DNA of 64,000 nucleotides from Fluviicola sp. (GCA_021300395.1 JAJTEO010000003.1:1-64000), one strand, 5' to 3'; shown: positions 50,845-62,074, numbered from the stretch's first letter. A program made the numbers and translations. Notes: a model not told the origin generated them from the sequence alone.

Positions 50845-51830
50845 ATGTCTTTTTCGTCTTTAGGATTATCAGAAGCGTTATTATCTGCGTTAGTTCAACA
50901 AAATTATTCAGCACCTTATCCAATTCAAAAGGAAGCGATTCCAGCAATTTTGGATGGGAAAGACATTCTTGGAATTGCTCAAACTGGTTCTGGTAAAACA
51001 GCAAGTTTTGCTTTGCCTATTCTTGAGTTGTTCCAACAACCAATGAAGGTGAAAAATCGCCACATTAGTGCTTTGATTCTTGTTCCAACTCGAGAACTTG
51101 CCATTCAGGTAAATGATGTATTCAAGGCATTAGGAAGTAATCTTCCAAAGCGAATCAAGACGATGGCTGTTTATGGAGGTGTTTCAATTAATCCTCAGAT
51201 GATTGGGATGCAGGGAGTTGATGTTTTAGTAGCAACACCTGGCCGTTTATTAGATTTAATTTCTCATAAAGCACTTTCGTTAGCTGAAGTAAAGACCTTG
51301 GTGATTGATGAAGCTGATAAAATGTTGAATTTAGGTTTCGAGGAGGAAATGAAAGAAATTTTCAAATTACTTCCGAATAAACGTCAAAATTTATTGTTTT
51401 CGGCAACTTTAAGCGAAAAGATTGAAGATATCAATAACATACTTTTAACCAATCCGGTTGTCATAAAGATCGAAGCTACAGAAGAGAATCTTGATTTAAT
51501 TAAACAATTAGCATATACAGTTTCAGAGGAGAGAAAAGGTCCACTTTTACGATATCTGATCAAAGAAAATTACGCGTTTTGGTAGCTACGGATTTGATTG
51601 CTCGTGGAATTGATATTCAATTTTTACCTTATGTAATCAATTATGAATTGCCTCGATCACCAAAAGATTACGTTCACAGAATTGGTAGAACGGGAAGGGC
51701 AGAAGCAACAGGTGAAGCATTTTCATTAATTTCTCCAGATGAAGAACATCATTTCAAAGTGATTCAAAAGAAAATGAAAAAGCAAGTCGAAATTTTAGAT
51801 GGAAACGCAATTGATTTGCATGGCTTTTAA
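50845..51830 (+). pseudogene. RhlE-like DEAD-box RNA helicase with internal deletion and frameshift
   Basis: 50845-51585 encodes Q motif, AQTGSGKT, VIDEADKM, LFSATL and LLRYLIKE then NYAFW*; the other frame continues KLRVLVATDLIARGIDIQFLPYVINYELPRSPKDYVHRIGRTGRAE; the helicase C motif IV segment is missing. Confidence 0.85.
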
Positions 51831-51885
51831 TTTTTTCTTCCCCCTTTGGAGGGGGACTGAGGGGGACTGAGGGGGAGGAAAATTC
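51831..51885. repeat. G-rich intergenic repeat (CCCCCTTTGGAGGGGGACTGAGGGGGACTGAGGGGGAGG)
   Basis: gggggactga in tandem, flanked by ttttcttcccc / ggggaggaaaa near-inverted arms. Confidence 0.75.
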
Positions 51886-51903
51886 CCAATCATATCAAAA
51901 TGA

Positions 51904-52839
51904 TTAAAATCTGTCTAAAATTTTATCAGCTAACACATTACTCAATTTAAAATAGCTTTCATTTGTCCAGCCGCCAATGTGTGGAGTTAGAATGACGTTA
52001 TCTGCATTCAATAGGTATTGAAAAGGTGCGGGTAAATCTTGCTCGAAAAATGATTCGAAACTTGTTTTTTCGTATTCTAAAACATCCAATCCAGCTCCTA
52101 AAACTTTTCCTGATTTCATAGCTTCTACTAAGGCTTCAGCATTCACAATTTTCCCTCGTGATAGATTTAATAAGAAAATAGGTTTATCTATTTTATCGAA
52201 AAATGCTTTGTCTGCGTAATAAATTGTTTCGGCATTTTGAGGCACATGAAAACTGATTACATCGGCTTGGTCTAAAATAGCATCTAACGTGCATTCTTTT
52301 ACGAAATCACTTCCAAAACTATCTTTGTATTTATCGTAAGCAATTACATTTACGTCAAAACCTCTTAATTTTTTTGCAAATGCCTTACCGTTATTTCCAT
52401 ATCCGATAATTCCAACCGTTTTACCATCTAATTCAATTCCTCGATTTCCTTCTCTATCCCAAATACCTTTTAGAATCTCATTGTTCGATTTTTTGAAATT
52501 ATTCATTAAAGACAAAAGCATTCCTAACGCATGTTCAGCAACAGCATTTCGATTTCCTTCAGGTGAATTAAAAAGTGTAATATTTCGACTTTCACAGTAA
52601 GGAATGTCAATATTTTCCATTCCTGCACCTGAACGAGCGATAAATTTCAAATTCGGAGTAAATTTTAAAAAAGAGTCATTCATCGGAAAACGGGAACGAA
52701 TAACAATTCCATCAACTTTATTTGCTATTTCTTGACATTTATCAAGGGATAATTCTTCTGCATGAATACAATTATGCCCAGCTTTTTCAAGACGTTCAGC
52801 TAAAATTGGGTGAACCTCGTCTAAAAATAAAATTTCCAT
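51904..52839 (-). CDS. D-2-hydroxyacid dehydrogenase (phosphoglycerate dehydrogenase-like)
   Basis: ARSGAGMENIDI; GKTVGIIGYGNNGKAFAKKLRGF; LNLSRGKIVNAEALVEAMKSGKVLGAGLDVLE. Confidence 0.92.
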   Translation of the reverse strand: MEILFLDEVHPILAERLEKAGHNCIHAEELSLDKCQEIANKVDGIVIRSRFPMNDSFLKFTPNLKFIARSGAGMENIDIPYCESRNITLFNSPEGNRNAVAEHALGMLLSLMNNFKKSNNEILKGIWDREGNRGIELDGKTVGIIGYGNNGKAFAKKLRGFDVNVIAYDKYKDSFGSDFVKECTLDAILDQADVISFHVPQNAETIYYADKAFFDKIDKPIFLLNLSRGKIVNAEALVEAMKSGKVLGAGLDVLEYEKTSFESFFEQDLPAPFQYLLNADNVILTPHIGGWTNESYFKLSNVLADKILDRF

Positions 52840-52848
52840 GATGAATGT

Positions 52849-54204
52849 TTAAATGTGATAAAGAAGCATGCCTACAGTGAAGTAGATAAAAAGACCAAGA
52901 ACATCATTTAATGTTGTAACGAATGGTCCGGTTGCCAATGCAGGATCGACTTTATATTTCGCTAAAACCAATGGTATCAATGTTCCGAAAATTGCTGCGA
53001 AGAAAATCGTCACAAATAATGAAATACTTACTACAAAACCTAAAGTTGAATTACCCAATATAAATGTCGCAATTCCATAAATGATAATTGCTAAAAATGA
53101 ACCATTTAATAATCCAACCAATCCTTCTCTCGCTAATTTTTGAAAGATATTGCTGAATTGAATATTTCCTTTCGCCAATGATTGTACGACAATTGCAGAA
53201 GATTGAACTCCCACATTTCCTCCCATGGCAGTAATCAAAGGAATAAAAGAAGCTAATAAAGGAACTTTACTGATTCCAACAGAAAAACCTGAAATTACTT
53301 GAGCACCCAAAACTCCTCCAAACATTCCGATTAATAACCAAGGTAAACGAGCACGCATGGCGCGCCAAACAGTCGCATTTTCCTCAATTTTTTCAGAGAT
53401 ACCTGAAGCCATTTGGAAATCTTTGTCTGCTTCTTCTTTTATGATATCTACAACGTCATCAATTGTGATACGACCGACTAGTTTATTTTGTAAATCAACA
53501 ACAGGAACAGTTACCAAATCATATTTATCCATTACTTGTGCTACCTTTTCACTTGCATCACTCGTTTTTACAGAAATAATATTTTTACTTTGGAATAAAT
53601 CTCTGATTAAGGTTTTAGTGTCTGCGAATAACAATCTTTTAAGAGAAAGTATTCCGACCAATTTATTAATATCATCTACAACGTAGATTGTATATACATT
53701 TTCAACATTTTCAGCTTGTCGTCTTAATTCGACCAAGCATCTGTTTACAGGCCAATCAACTCGAACTTGAATAAACTCTTTCTGCATTAAACCACCGGCA
53801 GTATCTTCGTCGTAATTTAATAATTCAACGATATCTTCGGCAGCTTCATCATCATCCATTTGGGAGATAACTTCCTGAATTTTATCATCTGAAAGTTCCC
53901 CTAAGATATCTGCAGCATCATCTGAATCTAGATTTTCAAGCTGGTCTGCAATTTCTTTTGTGGATAAGGATGCTAAGAATCGATCACGAACATCTTCATC
54001 AAGCTCCATTAACACGTCGGCTTGCTGATCTTCCGTTAATTGAAAATAAACATATCGCGCTTCATCATTCGTTAATTGATCTAACAAATCGGCGATATCA
54101 GCAAAGTGCAATTCGTGAATATGCTCAATAATCCATGAGTTGTTTTGATCAACTATGGCCTGACGAAATTCTTCTAAAAATTCTTTCGTGAGCTCGAAAC
54201 GCAT
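52849..54204 (-). CDS. mgtE: Magnesium transporter MgtE
   Basis: N domain, CBS pair, TM region with PLITAMGGNVGVQSSAIVVQSLA. Confidence 0.95.
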   Translation of the reverse strand: MRFELTKEFLEEFRQAIVDQNNSWIIEHIHELHFADIADLLDQLTNDEARYVYFQLTEDQQADVLMELDEDVRDRFLASLSTKEIADQLENLDSDDAADILGELSDDKIQEVISQMDDDEAAEDIVELLNYDEDTAGGLMQKEFIQVRVDWPVNRCLVELRRQAENVENVYTIYVVDDINKLVGILSLKRLLFADTKTLIRDLFQSKNIISVKTSDASEKVAQVMDKYDLVTVPVVDLQNKLVGRITIDDVVDIIKEEADKDFQMASGISEKIEENATVWRAMRARLPWLLIGMFGGVLGAQVISGFSVGISKVPLLASFIPLITAMGGNVGVQSSAIVVQSLAKGNIQFSNIFQKLAREGLVGLLNGSFLAIIIYGIATFILGNSTLGFVVSISLFVTIFFAAIFGTLIPLVLAKYKVDPALATGPFVTTLNDVLGLFIYFTVGMLLYHI

Positions 54205-54322
54205 GACAATTTTGTTTTTGCAAAGATAGCTTTTTGCTTTGAAGAAAGAAACCTTTTATAAAAACTTAGCAATTTGGAAATATTGGGAATTATAAATTAA
54301 TTTGATAGGTTAATGGTATTAC

Positions 54323-55147
54323 TTATTTTTTCACACTAAATACAACATCAACACGTCGATTTTGTTGGCGTTCTTCTTCTGTGTATTCAGGTGATACGAC
54401 AGGAAGTGAATTGCTATACCCTTTGAAATCTAAACGACTTGGTTCAATTCCACCTTTGATTAAAATATCGTAAACAGCACTCGCTCGTTGAACGGATAGA
54501 GGCATATCATCATGACAACAAACATGTCCTCGTATCAATGCAGATACACTTTTATTTCCTGCTAGAAATTTATACAAGGCATTGATTTCATCTTCAGAAC
54601 CAGGAATCAAGTTAGCAGTTCCACCATAGAATTTTACATCCAAAACGATTGGTGTTTCGGAAGTGAAATTTTCTCTAAATTTGGCTAAATTTATAGTTTT
54701 ACTCGTTTCTGGATAAGTTGGTTCTTCTTGAGTTTGTGTAGGCTTTTCGCTAAAATAATAAGTAATGTCAACTTTTCTGAATTTTGCCAATTCATTCGTT
54801 TTTAAATCAATTGATGATGGATATAGTTCTCCAAATGAATTGGTTGATTCTACGCTAACACTTTTTGATTTTACTATTTTCAAAATGGCATTTAATCTAT
54901 TTAAAGATAACTTTTCGTTTGAAATGACACTTCCAATTGTATCCGTATATGAACTAATGTTCTGGATTTTAAAATCTGGATTTTTTGATTTTTGGAGGAA
55001 ATCATCTAACCTTTTTATTTCGTTTTTTTGAAGTTTAAAGGAATTTGTTTCAAAGTAAACAGTATGTATTTCCTTGTTTTGTGATAAAACCAAATTTTGA
55101 AATAAACTGATTGAAATAAGTAAGATTAGAAATTTCATATGATTCAT
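54323..55147 (-). CDS. OmpA-family C-terminal domain protein
   Basis: Signal peptide; RGHVCCHDDMPLSVQRASAVYDILIKGGIEPSRLDFKGYSNSLPVV...RRVDVVF. Confidence 0.85.
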   Translation of the reverse strand: MNHMKFLILLISISLFQNLVLSQNKEIHTVYFETNSFKLQKNEIKRLDDFLQKSKNPDFKIQNISSYTDTIGSVISNEKLSLNRLNAILKIVKSKSVSVESTNSFGELYPSSIDLKTNELAKFRKVDITYYFSEKPTQTQEEPTYPETSKTINLAKFRENFTSETPIVLDVKFYGGTANLIPGSEDEINALYKFLAGNKSVSALIRGHVCCHDDMPLSVQRASAVYDILIKGGIEPSRLDFKGYSNSLPVVSPEYTEEERQQNRRVDVVFSVKK

Positions 55148-55190
55148 TTTATAATGATGTAAATATAACGATTAATAAAAGTTTAGTTAC

Positions 55191-55228
55191 AAAAAAAGGT
55201 GTCTGAGAAAAATCAAAGACACCTTTTG
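55191..55228 (-). terminator. nrdA terminator
   Basis: aaaggtgtctttgatttttctcagacaccttttttt on the minus strand. Confidence 0.75.
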
Positions 55229-55247
55229 GTTTAAAATTTATCAAGTT

Positions 55248-57608
55248 CTAGCCAGAACACATTTCACATGCATCAGGATTGTCTAATGAGCATGCTATAG
55301 CAGCTTGTTGTTCCTCAACATCAGCAGCGATTGTGTTTTGAACCATTGATTTATCAACTGTAAATTTAATTGCATCAGTTGCAGCTTTTGTACGTAAGTA
55401 ATACATACCAGTTTTCAATCCTTTTTCCCATCCGTAGAAATGCATTGAAGTTAATTTTCCAAAGTTTGCATTTTCCATGAAGATATTTAATGATTGAGAT
55501 TGGCAAATATATGCACCTCTATCAGCTGCTTGATCAATCACTGCTTTTTGAGAAATTTCCCATGCAGTTTTGTACAAGTCTTTTAAGTTTTGAGGAATGT
55601 CAGAAATATTTTGGATAGATCCACTTGTCGACATAATTGTTTGACGCATTTCTTTAGTCCATAAACCTTCTTTCACTAAATCCTTTAATAAGTGTTTATT
55701 TACTACGATAAATTCACCTGATAATACACGACGTGTATAAACATTTGAAGTATATGGCTCGAAACATTCGTTATTTCCTAAAATTTGAGCTGTTGAAGCA
55801 GTTGGCATAGGAGCTAATAACAATGAGTTACGAACACCGTATTGTTTTACTTCTGATTTCAACACATCCCATTCCCAACGATTTGTTGGTGTTACATTCC
55901 ACATATCATATTGGAAAATTCCTTTAGATACTGGAGAACCTTCGTAAGTTGTATAAGCTCCAAATTCTTTTGCTAAGTCTTTAGATGCTGTCATAGAAGC
56001 GTAATAGATCGTTTCGAAAATCTCTCTATTTAATGCTCTTGCTTCTTCTGATTCAAAAGGGAAACGCATTAAGATGAATGCATCAGCTAATCCTTGAACA
56101 CCAATACCGATTGGACGGTGACGTAAGTTTGAATTTTTAGCTTCTTCTACAGGGTAGTAGTTCTCATCAATAATTTTATTCAAGTTTACCGTGATTTGGT
56201 AAGAAACTTCAAATAATTTATTGTGATCAAATGTACCATCTTCAGCAACAAATTTTGGTAATGCAATTGAAGCTAAGTTACAAACAGCAATTTCGTCTGG
56301 AGCTGTGTACTCGATAATTTCTGTACATAAGTTTGAAGACTTAATTGTACCTAAATTTTGTTGGTTAGATTTTGCGTTAGCAGCATCTTTATACAACATG
56401 TATGGAGTTCCAGTTTCGATTTGTGATTCTAAAATTTTGAACCATAAATCTTGAGCTTTAATTGTTTTTCTACCTTTTCCTGCTGCTTCGTAACCTTTGT
56501 AAAGTTCTTCGAATTCAGCACTATGTGTATCAGATAAACCTGGACATTCGTGAGGACACATCAACGTCCAATCTCCATTTTCTTTCACACGTTTCATGAA
56601 TAAATCTGGAATCCATAAAGCGTAGAATAAATCTCTTGCTCTTTGCTCTTCTTTACCGTGATTTTTCTTCAAGTCTAAGAAATCAAAGATATCCGCATGC
56701 CATGGTTCCATGTAGATAGCGAAAGAACCTTTTCTTTTACCTCCACCTTGATCAACGTAACGAGCTGTATCATTGAAAACTCTCAACATTGGAACGATAC
56801 CATTTGAAGTACCATTTGTTCCTTTGATATAAGAACCTTTTGCACGAATATCATGAATAGATAAACCAATACCACCTGCAGATTGAGAAATTTGAGCACA
56901 ATTTTTTAATGTATCATAAATTCCACCGATGCTATCTTCTTTCATTGTTAATAAGAAACAAGATGACATTTGAGGTTTTGGTGTTCCTGCATTGAATAAC
57001 GTTGGAGTTGCATGTGTGAACCAACCGTCAGACATTAAGTTATAAGTCTTAATTGCAGATTGAACATCGTTTTTATGAATACCCATTGCAACACGCATCA
57101 ACATTTGTTGTGGACGTTCTGCAATTTTACCATTCAATTTCATTAAATATGAACGAGTCAATGTTTTGAAACCGAAATAATCATATCTGAAATCTCTATC
57201 ATAAATGATACTTGAATCCAATAAATCTTTATTCGCCATAATTGCCTCATAAACATCATCAGCTAACAATGCAGCTTTTTGATTTGTTTTTGGGTCAGTA
57301 TAGCTATATAAATCTTCCATTACTTCAGAAAACGTTTTTTTCGTTTCTTTATGAAGATTAGATACAGCAATACGAGAAGCTAACAAAGCATAATCAGGAT
57401 GGTCGATAGTCTTAGCTGCTGCTACTTCAGCTGCTAAATTATCAAGGTTAGTAGTAGTAACCCCATCATGAATACCCTCAATTACTTTCATAGCCACCAT
57501 TTCTGGAACAACAAGTGAATCCAACCCGTAACACATTTTAATGATACGAGCAGTAATCTTGTCAAATTTTACTGGCTCTTTTCTTCCGTCTCTTTTTACT
57601 ACGTACAT
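55248..57608 (-). CDS. nrdA: Ribonucleoside-diphosphate reductase alpha subunit
   Basis: N-terminal ATP-cone; [53 protein letters not shown]-terminal CEMCSG. Confidence 0.97.
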   Translation of the reverse strand: MYVVKRDGRKEPVKFDKITARIIKMCYGLDSLVVPEMVAMKVIEGIHDGVTTTNLDNLAAEVAAAKTIDHPDYALLASRIAVSNLHKETKKTFSEVMEDLYSYTDPKTNQKAALLADDVYEAIMANKDLLDSSIIYDRDFRYDYFGFKTLTRSYLMKLNGKIAERPQQMLMRVAMGIHKNDVQSAIKTYNLMSDGWFTHATPTLFNAGTPKPQMSSCFLLTMKEDSIGGIYDTLKNCAQISQSAGGIGLSIHDIRAKGSYIKGTNGTSNGIVPMLRVFNDTARYVDQGGGKRKGSFAIYMEPWHADIFDFLDLKKNHGKEEQRARDLFYALWIPDLFMKRVKENGDWTLMCPHECPGLSDTHSAEFEELYKGYEAAGKGRKTIKAQDLWFKILESQIETGTPYMLYKDAANAKSNQQNLGTIKSSNLCTEIIEYTAPDEIAVCNLASIALPKFVAEDGTFDHNKLFEVSYQITVNLNKIIDENYYPVEEAKNSNLRHRPIGIGVQGLADAFILMRFPFESEEARALNREIFETIYYASMTASKDLAKEFGAYTTYEGSPVSKGIFQYDMWNVTPTNRWEWDVLKSEVKQYGVRNSLLLAPMPTASTAQILGNNECFEPYTSNVYTRRVLSGEFIVVNKHLLKDLVKEGLWTKEMRQTIMSTSGSIQNISDIPQNLKDLYKTAWEISQKAVIDQAADRGAYICQSQSLNIFMENANFGKLTSMHFYGWEKGLKTGMYYLRTKAATDAIKFTVDKSMVQNTIAADVEEQQAAIACSLDNPDACEMCSG

Positions 57609-57668
57609 GCCTTTTTTATTCTTTTGGTTTTAATTAATTAGTATAGTTATAATGTTTATTTAGATTTA

Positions 57669-58646
57669 TTAGAAGTCTTCGTCCATTGAGAAACCGTGAG
57701 ACTCTTTTCCTCCATTCATTACACCAGCTTTTTGGTATTCAGCAACTCTTTTCTCAAAGAAGTTTGTTTTTCCTTCGATTGAAATCATATCCATGAAATC
57801 AAAAGGATTTGTTGCATTGTAAACTTTCTCGTTTCCTAACTCCATCAATAATCTATCCGCTACGAATTCGATGTATTGACCCATTAAGTCACTGTTCATA
57901 CCTATCAAACGAACTGGTATCGCATCCGTTACAAATTCTTTTTCAATTGCAACTGCATCCATGATGATTTCTTTCACTTTATCTTTTGAAAGTTTGTTGT
58001 TCAAATGGTTGTTATACAACAAACAAGCAAAATCACAATGCAATCCTTCATCTCTTGAAATTAATTCATTTGAGAATGAAAGTCCTGGCATTAAGCCTCT
58101 TTTCTTTAACCAGAAAATTGAACAAAATGAACCAGAAAAGAAAATTCCTTCAACTGCAGCGAATGCAACTAAACGCTCAGCAAATGATCCTTTCTCAATC
58201 CAACGTAACGCCCAATCCGCTTTTTTCTTTACACAGTCCAATGTATCGATTGCATTGAACAAGTAATTTTTGTCAGCATTGTCTTGGATGTACGTATCAA
58301 TCAATAATGAATACGTTTCAGAATGGATATTTTCAATTGCAATCTGGAAACCATAGAAAAACTTCGCTTCAGTATATTGAACTTCAGCCACAAAGTTCTC
58401 AGCTAAATTTTCATTAACGATTCCATCAGAAGCAGCAAAAAATGCTAAAATGTGTTTAATGAAATGTTTTTCATCATCCGTTAATTTTGTCTCCCAATCA
58501 ACTAAATCCGGAGATAAGTCAATTTCCTCTGCAGTCCAAAAACTAGCTTCAGCTCTTTTATAAAAAGACCAAATATCATCGTGTTGGATCGGAAAAAGAA
58601 CAAATCTATTATTGTTCGGTTCTAAAATTGGTTCTGCTACTTGCAT
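57669..58646 (-). CDS. nrdB: Ribonucleoside-diphosphate reductase beta subunit
   Basis: [71 protein letters not shown]. Confidence 0.97.
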   Translation of the reverse strand: MQVAEPILEPNNNRFVLFPIQHDDIWSFYKRAEASFWTAEEIDLSPDLVDWETKLTDDEKHFIKHILAFFAASDGIVNENLAENFVAEVQYTEAKFFYGFQIAIENIHSETYSLLIDTYIQDNADKNYLFNAIDTLDCVKKKADWALRWIEKGSFAERLVAFAAVEGIFFSGSFCSIFWLKKRGLMPGLSFSNELISRDEGLHCDFACLLYNNHLNNKLSKDKVKEIIMDAVAIEKEFVTDAIPVRLIGMNSDLMGQYIEFVADRLLMELGNEKVYNATNPFDFMDMISIEGKTNFFEKRVAEYQKAGVMNGGKESHGFSMDEDF

Positions 58647-59076
58647 TTTTTGGTTTTTTGTAATAAATATTTCAAGTTTTTTATACTTGTCTTTTCTGTG
58701 TACAGTTTTTCTTTTTTTACTGTAAAATGAATTAATAATTCGTTAATTATTTGGTCATCTTTCAGGGATACAAAATTTGTTATAATTCTAAGTTTTCACA
58801 AGTAAAGAAATTCACAATGTATCGAGGTTATGAACAATTCTTTTCGCAATCCCTTTGATTACAATTGATAGACATTTTATCAACACATAATTAAAGATAT
58901 TCACAGTAAAAAAATCTTCATTTGTCGATAAATATTTGAAATTCATCAATCATCTGAAAACAAATAAGTTTTGCAATTATTCATTAAATTTACGACAGTT
59001 TTTTACCTTTGTCAAGTTTTATTTTTTGTTGTTTTTAACATAAAAATGTGTATATGAAATATACCTTAATAACCAT

Positions 59077-59802
59077 ATGGGAAATTCGAAAATTCGACTA
59101 AAAAATCTTTTAAATTGGACGCGAAATATCGTTCATTTAATTTATCCTAATACCTGTTTGATTTGTCAAAAAGAATTGACTGAATCATCGAATGAAATTT
59201 GTCCTTTTTGCAAAGCCGATTTACAGTATACTTATTTTGAACGATACGATGAACCTACAATCTTAGATCAACTGTTTTGGGGTAGAATAAACTTAAAAGG
59301 AACATTTGCTCTTTTCTTTTTTGAGAAGGGTAAAAAGGTACAGCCTATTTTACACGCTTTGAAATACAAAGATAAGCCAGAAATAGGAGTGCAATTTGGA
59401 GAAATGATAGGGCAAAAATTGAAAGACGTTGATATATTTAATGATTTAGATGCATTGATACCTGTTCCGTTACATCCTAAAAAACGATTTATTAGAGGTT
59501 ACAATCAAAGTGAAAAATTAGCGGATGGTATTTCAAATCAATTAAACGTACCTGTTCTAAATGACTTTATTGTTCGAAATGAAAATACTCAAACACAAAC
59601 AAAGAAAGGCAGATTTTTAAGATGGGAAAATGTAGAAAATAAATTTTCCCTTGGAAAAAAATCACATCAAGATTATAAACATATTGCTATTGTGGACGAT
59701 GTAATAACTACTGGAGCAACATTGGAAGCAATAATTCAATCGATTCAGAAAAATAATCCCGAAGTTTGTATCAGCGTTATCAGTTTAGCATTGGCAAAAT
59801 GA
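59077..59802 (+). CDS. ComF-family amidophosphoribosyltransferase-like protein
   Basis: IYPNTCLICQKEL..CPFCKADL; RGYNQSEKLADGIS; IAIVDDVITTGATLEA. Confidence 0.93.
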   Translation: MGNSKIRLKNLLNWTRNIVHLIYPNTCLICQKELTESSNEICPFCKADLQYTYFERYDEPTILDQLFWGRINLKGTFALFFFEKGKKVQPILHALKYKDKPEIGVQFGEMIGQKLKDVDIFNDLDALIPVPLHPKKRFIRGYNQSEKLADGISNQLNVPVLNDFIVRNENTQTQTKKGRFLRWENVENKFSLGKKSHQDYKHIAIVDDVITTGATLEAIIQSIQKNNPEVCISVISLALAK

Positions 59803-60860
59803 AAAAAGAAAAGAAAATTTTAATCGTTGGAGCTGGTTTATCAGGGATTTGCGTTGGTATTCATTCTATTAACACAGGACATAAAGTTACTTTATTAGAT
59901 AATTTAGTAAATAAAAGTTCAGTTATTGCAGCAGGTCAAATTAATCCAATGGTTTTTCGTAGAATGACAAAATCCTGGCGATTAGATGATTTTCTACCTT
60001 TTGCTGAAAATTTCTATAATGATTTAACAACTAAAACTGGAATTTCGATTTATCACCCAATCACTATTCGTCGAATGTTTTCGTCTGAACACGAAAAAGT
60101 GATGTGGTTGGAAAAACAAAATACGGAACGGTTTGAAAAATATTTAGAGCCAATTAAAGAAGAAGATGATAATTATTCATCTGCTCAAAATGATTTTGGT
60201 TCAGGTAGAATCAAGGGTTCTTCTTATGTTGATACAACGCCTTTTTTAGCTGCTGGAAAAAAATGGATACAAGAAAATGGTCACTTGATTGAAGAACACG
60301 CTAATTACAACGACTTTAATCCTGAATTAGGAACATATAAAGGAGAATTGTTTGATGAAATCATTTTTTGTGAGGGTTCTAACAACAATTTAAATCCTTG
60401 GTTTGGTTATTTACCTGTTGAACATACAAAAGGAGAAGTTTTGACAATCGAATCTAACCAAATCAATGAAAATGAATCGTTAAATCGCAAATGTTTTCTT
60501 CTACCTATTGGAAACAAACAATTTAGACTGGGTGCTACATACGATTGGAATACGAATAATACAGATTTAACAGAAGAAGGGAAAGCAGATTTACTTGATA
60601 AAGTTCAACTTCTAACGAAATCACCTTTTGAAATAATAGAACATAAAGCAGGTATAAGACCAACTTCACCAGATAGAAGGCCAATTATTGGAAGACATCA
60701 TGAATTCTCAAAGCTTTCTATTTTTAATGGTCTAGGAACGAAAGGCTATTTAATCGCCCCTAAACTTTCCGAAGAATTTGTTCAATTTTTAGATGATGAA
60801 ACTGAGTTGGACAAAGAAGTAAGAGTGGAACGCTATTTAAAATTATTGATTCAAAATTGA
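59799..60860 (+). CDS. FAD-dependent oxidoreductase (DAAO/MnmC C-terminal-like)
   Basis: MKKEKKILIVGAGLSGICVGIHSINTGHKVTLLD; AGIRPTSPDRRPIIGRH; start overlaps the comF stop (ATGA). Confidence 0.85.
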   Translation: MKKEKKILIVGAGLSGICVGIHSINTGHKVTLLDNLVNKSSVIAAGQINPMVFRRMTKSWRLDDFLPFAENFYNDLTTKTGISIYHPITIRRMFSSEHEKVMWLEKQNTERFEKYLEPIKEEDDNYSSAQNDFGSGRIKGSSYVDTTPFLAAGKKWIQENGHLIEEHANYNDFNPELGTYKGELFDEIIFCEGSNNNLNPWFGYLPVEHTKGEVLTIESNQINENESLNRKCFLLPIGNKQFRLGATYDWNTNNTDLTEEGKADLLDKVQLLTKSPFEIIEHKAGIRPTSPDRRPIIGRHHEFSKLSIFNGLGTKGYLIAPKLSEEFVQFLDDETELDKEVRVERYLKLLIQN

Positions 60861-60869
60861 TATAGTTAA

Positions 60870-61349
60870 ATGAATATTGTTTTAGAAAATCATGATTTTG
60901 TATCAGTATGGAAAGATACATTGACAAATCAATTACTATTAAAGAGTAATAAGGAATATCAAATCGGAGATAGCTTAACTTCTTTTGGAAACAGAGGTGT
61001 ATTTGAATTACCTACCTATTTGACTGTTCAGCGAAGTGATAAAGAACATTTTTTATTAGAACCTATTTTTCTTCAATACATTAATCACAGTTGTGAACCG
61101 AATGTTTTTTTTGATTTAGAAAAAAATGAATTATTCGCTTTAAAACATATTGATATAAACGAAGAATTAACCTTTTTTTATCCATCAACTGAATGGGAAA
61201 TGACGCAACCATTTGAATGCAATTGTAATCAATTAAAATGTTTAAAAAAAATCAAAGGAGCAAAATACATTGAACAAACGGTTTTAAGTAATTATAAACT
61301 TTCATCCTTTATAGTAAGGAAAGTAAAAGAAGGAGTTTTTACCTTGTAA
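60870..61349 (+). CDS. SET-domain protein (putative protein lysine methyltransferase) with post-SET-like Cys motif
   Basis: YINHSCEPNVFFDLEKNELFALKHIDINEELTFFYPSTEWEMTQPFECNCNQLKCLKKIKG. Confidence 0.85.
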   Translation: MNIVLENHDFVSVWKDTLTNQLLLKSNKEYQIGDSLTSFGNRGVFELPTYLTVQRSDKEHFLLEPIFLQYINHSCEPNVFFDLEKNELFALKHIDINEELTFFYPSTEWEMTQPFECNCNQLKCLKKIKGAKYIEQTVLSNYKLSSFIVRKVKEGVFTL

Positions 61350-61387
61350 TTCTTGACTTTTTTTAGACCTTTGTAGAAAATTCATTT

Positions 61388-61972
61388 ATGTTAGTAGAGA
61401 TAGGAGATAAAATCGTTTCAACGCAAATTTTTGAAGAGAAATTTGTGTGTGATTTAAATGCTTGCAAAGGTCAATGTTGTATTGATGGTGATGCAGGGGC
61501 TCCACTAACATTTGAAGAAGTATCTATATTAGAAGATGATCTTGAAAAAATCAAACCATTTATGCGTCAAGAAGGCATTGATGTAGTTGATAAACAAGGA
61601 GTATTTTATATGGATGATGAAAATGTTCCAGTAACTTCATTAGTCAATGGTGCTGAATGTGCATTTGTTTATTTTGACGAGCAAGGAATTACAAAATGTG
61701 CCGTAGAACAAGCACATAAAGAAGGATTCACCGATTTTAAAAAACCCATTTCTTGTCATTTATATCCAATTAGAGTGCGTAAATTCAACGAATTTGAAGC
61801 TATAAATTACGATCGATGGAAAATTTGCGAACCAGCATGCGCGTGTGGTAGTAAATTAGATGTTCAAGTATATAAATTTTTAAAAGAACCAATCATTCGA
61901 GCGTTTGGAGATGAATTTTATCATGAGTTAGAGATTGTTGATGCAGAATTGAAGAATAATTCAATAGACTAA
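61388..61972 (+). CDS. DUF3109 family Cys-rich protein
   Basis: FVCDLNACKGQCCIDGDAGAPLTFEEV; CHLYPIRVRKF; CEPACACG. Confidence 0.9.
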   Translation: MLVEIGDKIVSTQIFEEKFVCDLNACKGQCCIDGDAGAPLTFEEVSILEDDLEKIKPFMRQEGIDVVDKQGVFYMDDENVPVTSLVNGAECAFVYFDEQGITKCAVEQAHKEGFTDFKKPISCHLYPIRVRKFNEFEAINYDRWKICEPACACGSKLDVQVYKFLKEPIIRAFGDEFYHELEIVDAELKNNSID

Positions 61973-62074
61973 TTTTATACGGTTAATCAACAATAACTAC
62001 CGTTCAAGTATTTTTTTAATTATTTTAAATATTGTTTTCATATATTGCAGTCAGAAATTGTTAAAACTGTTACT

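Noticed and set aside
58647-59076. 430-bp AT-rich gap upstream of nrdB with a DnaA-box-like ttatcaaca, considered as an origin or NrdR region
   Set aside because: Only one box-like word and no dnaA/dnaN context; no clear pair of NrdR boxes recognised by eye
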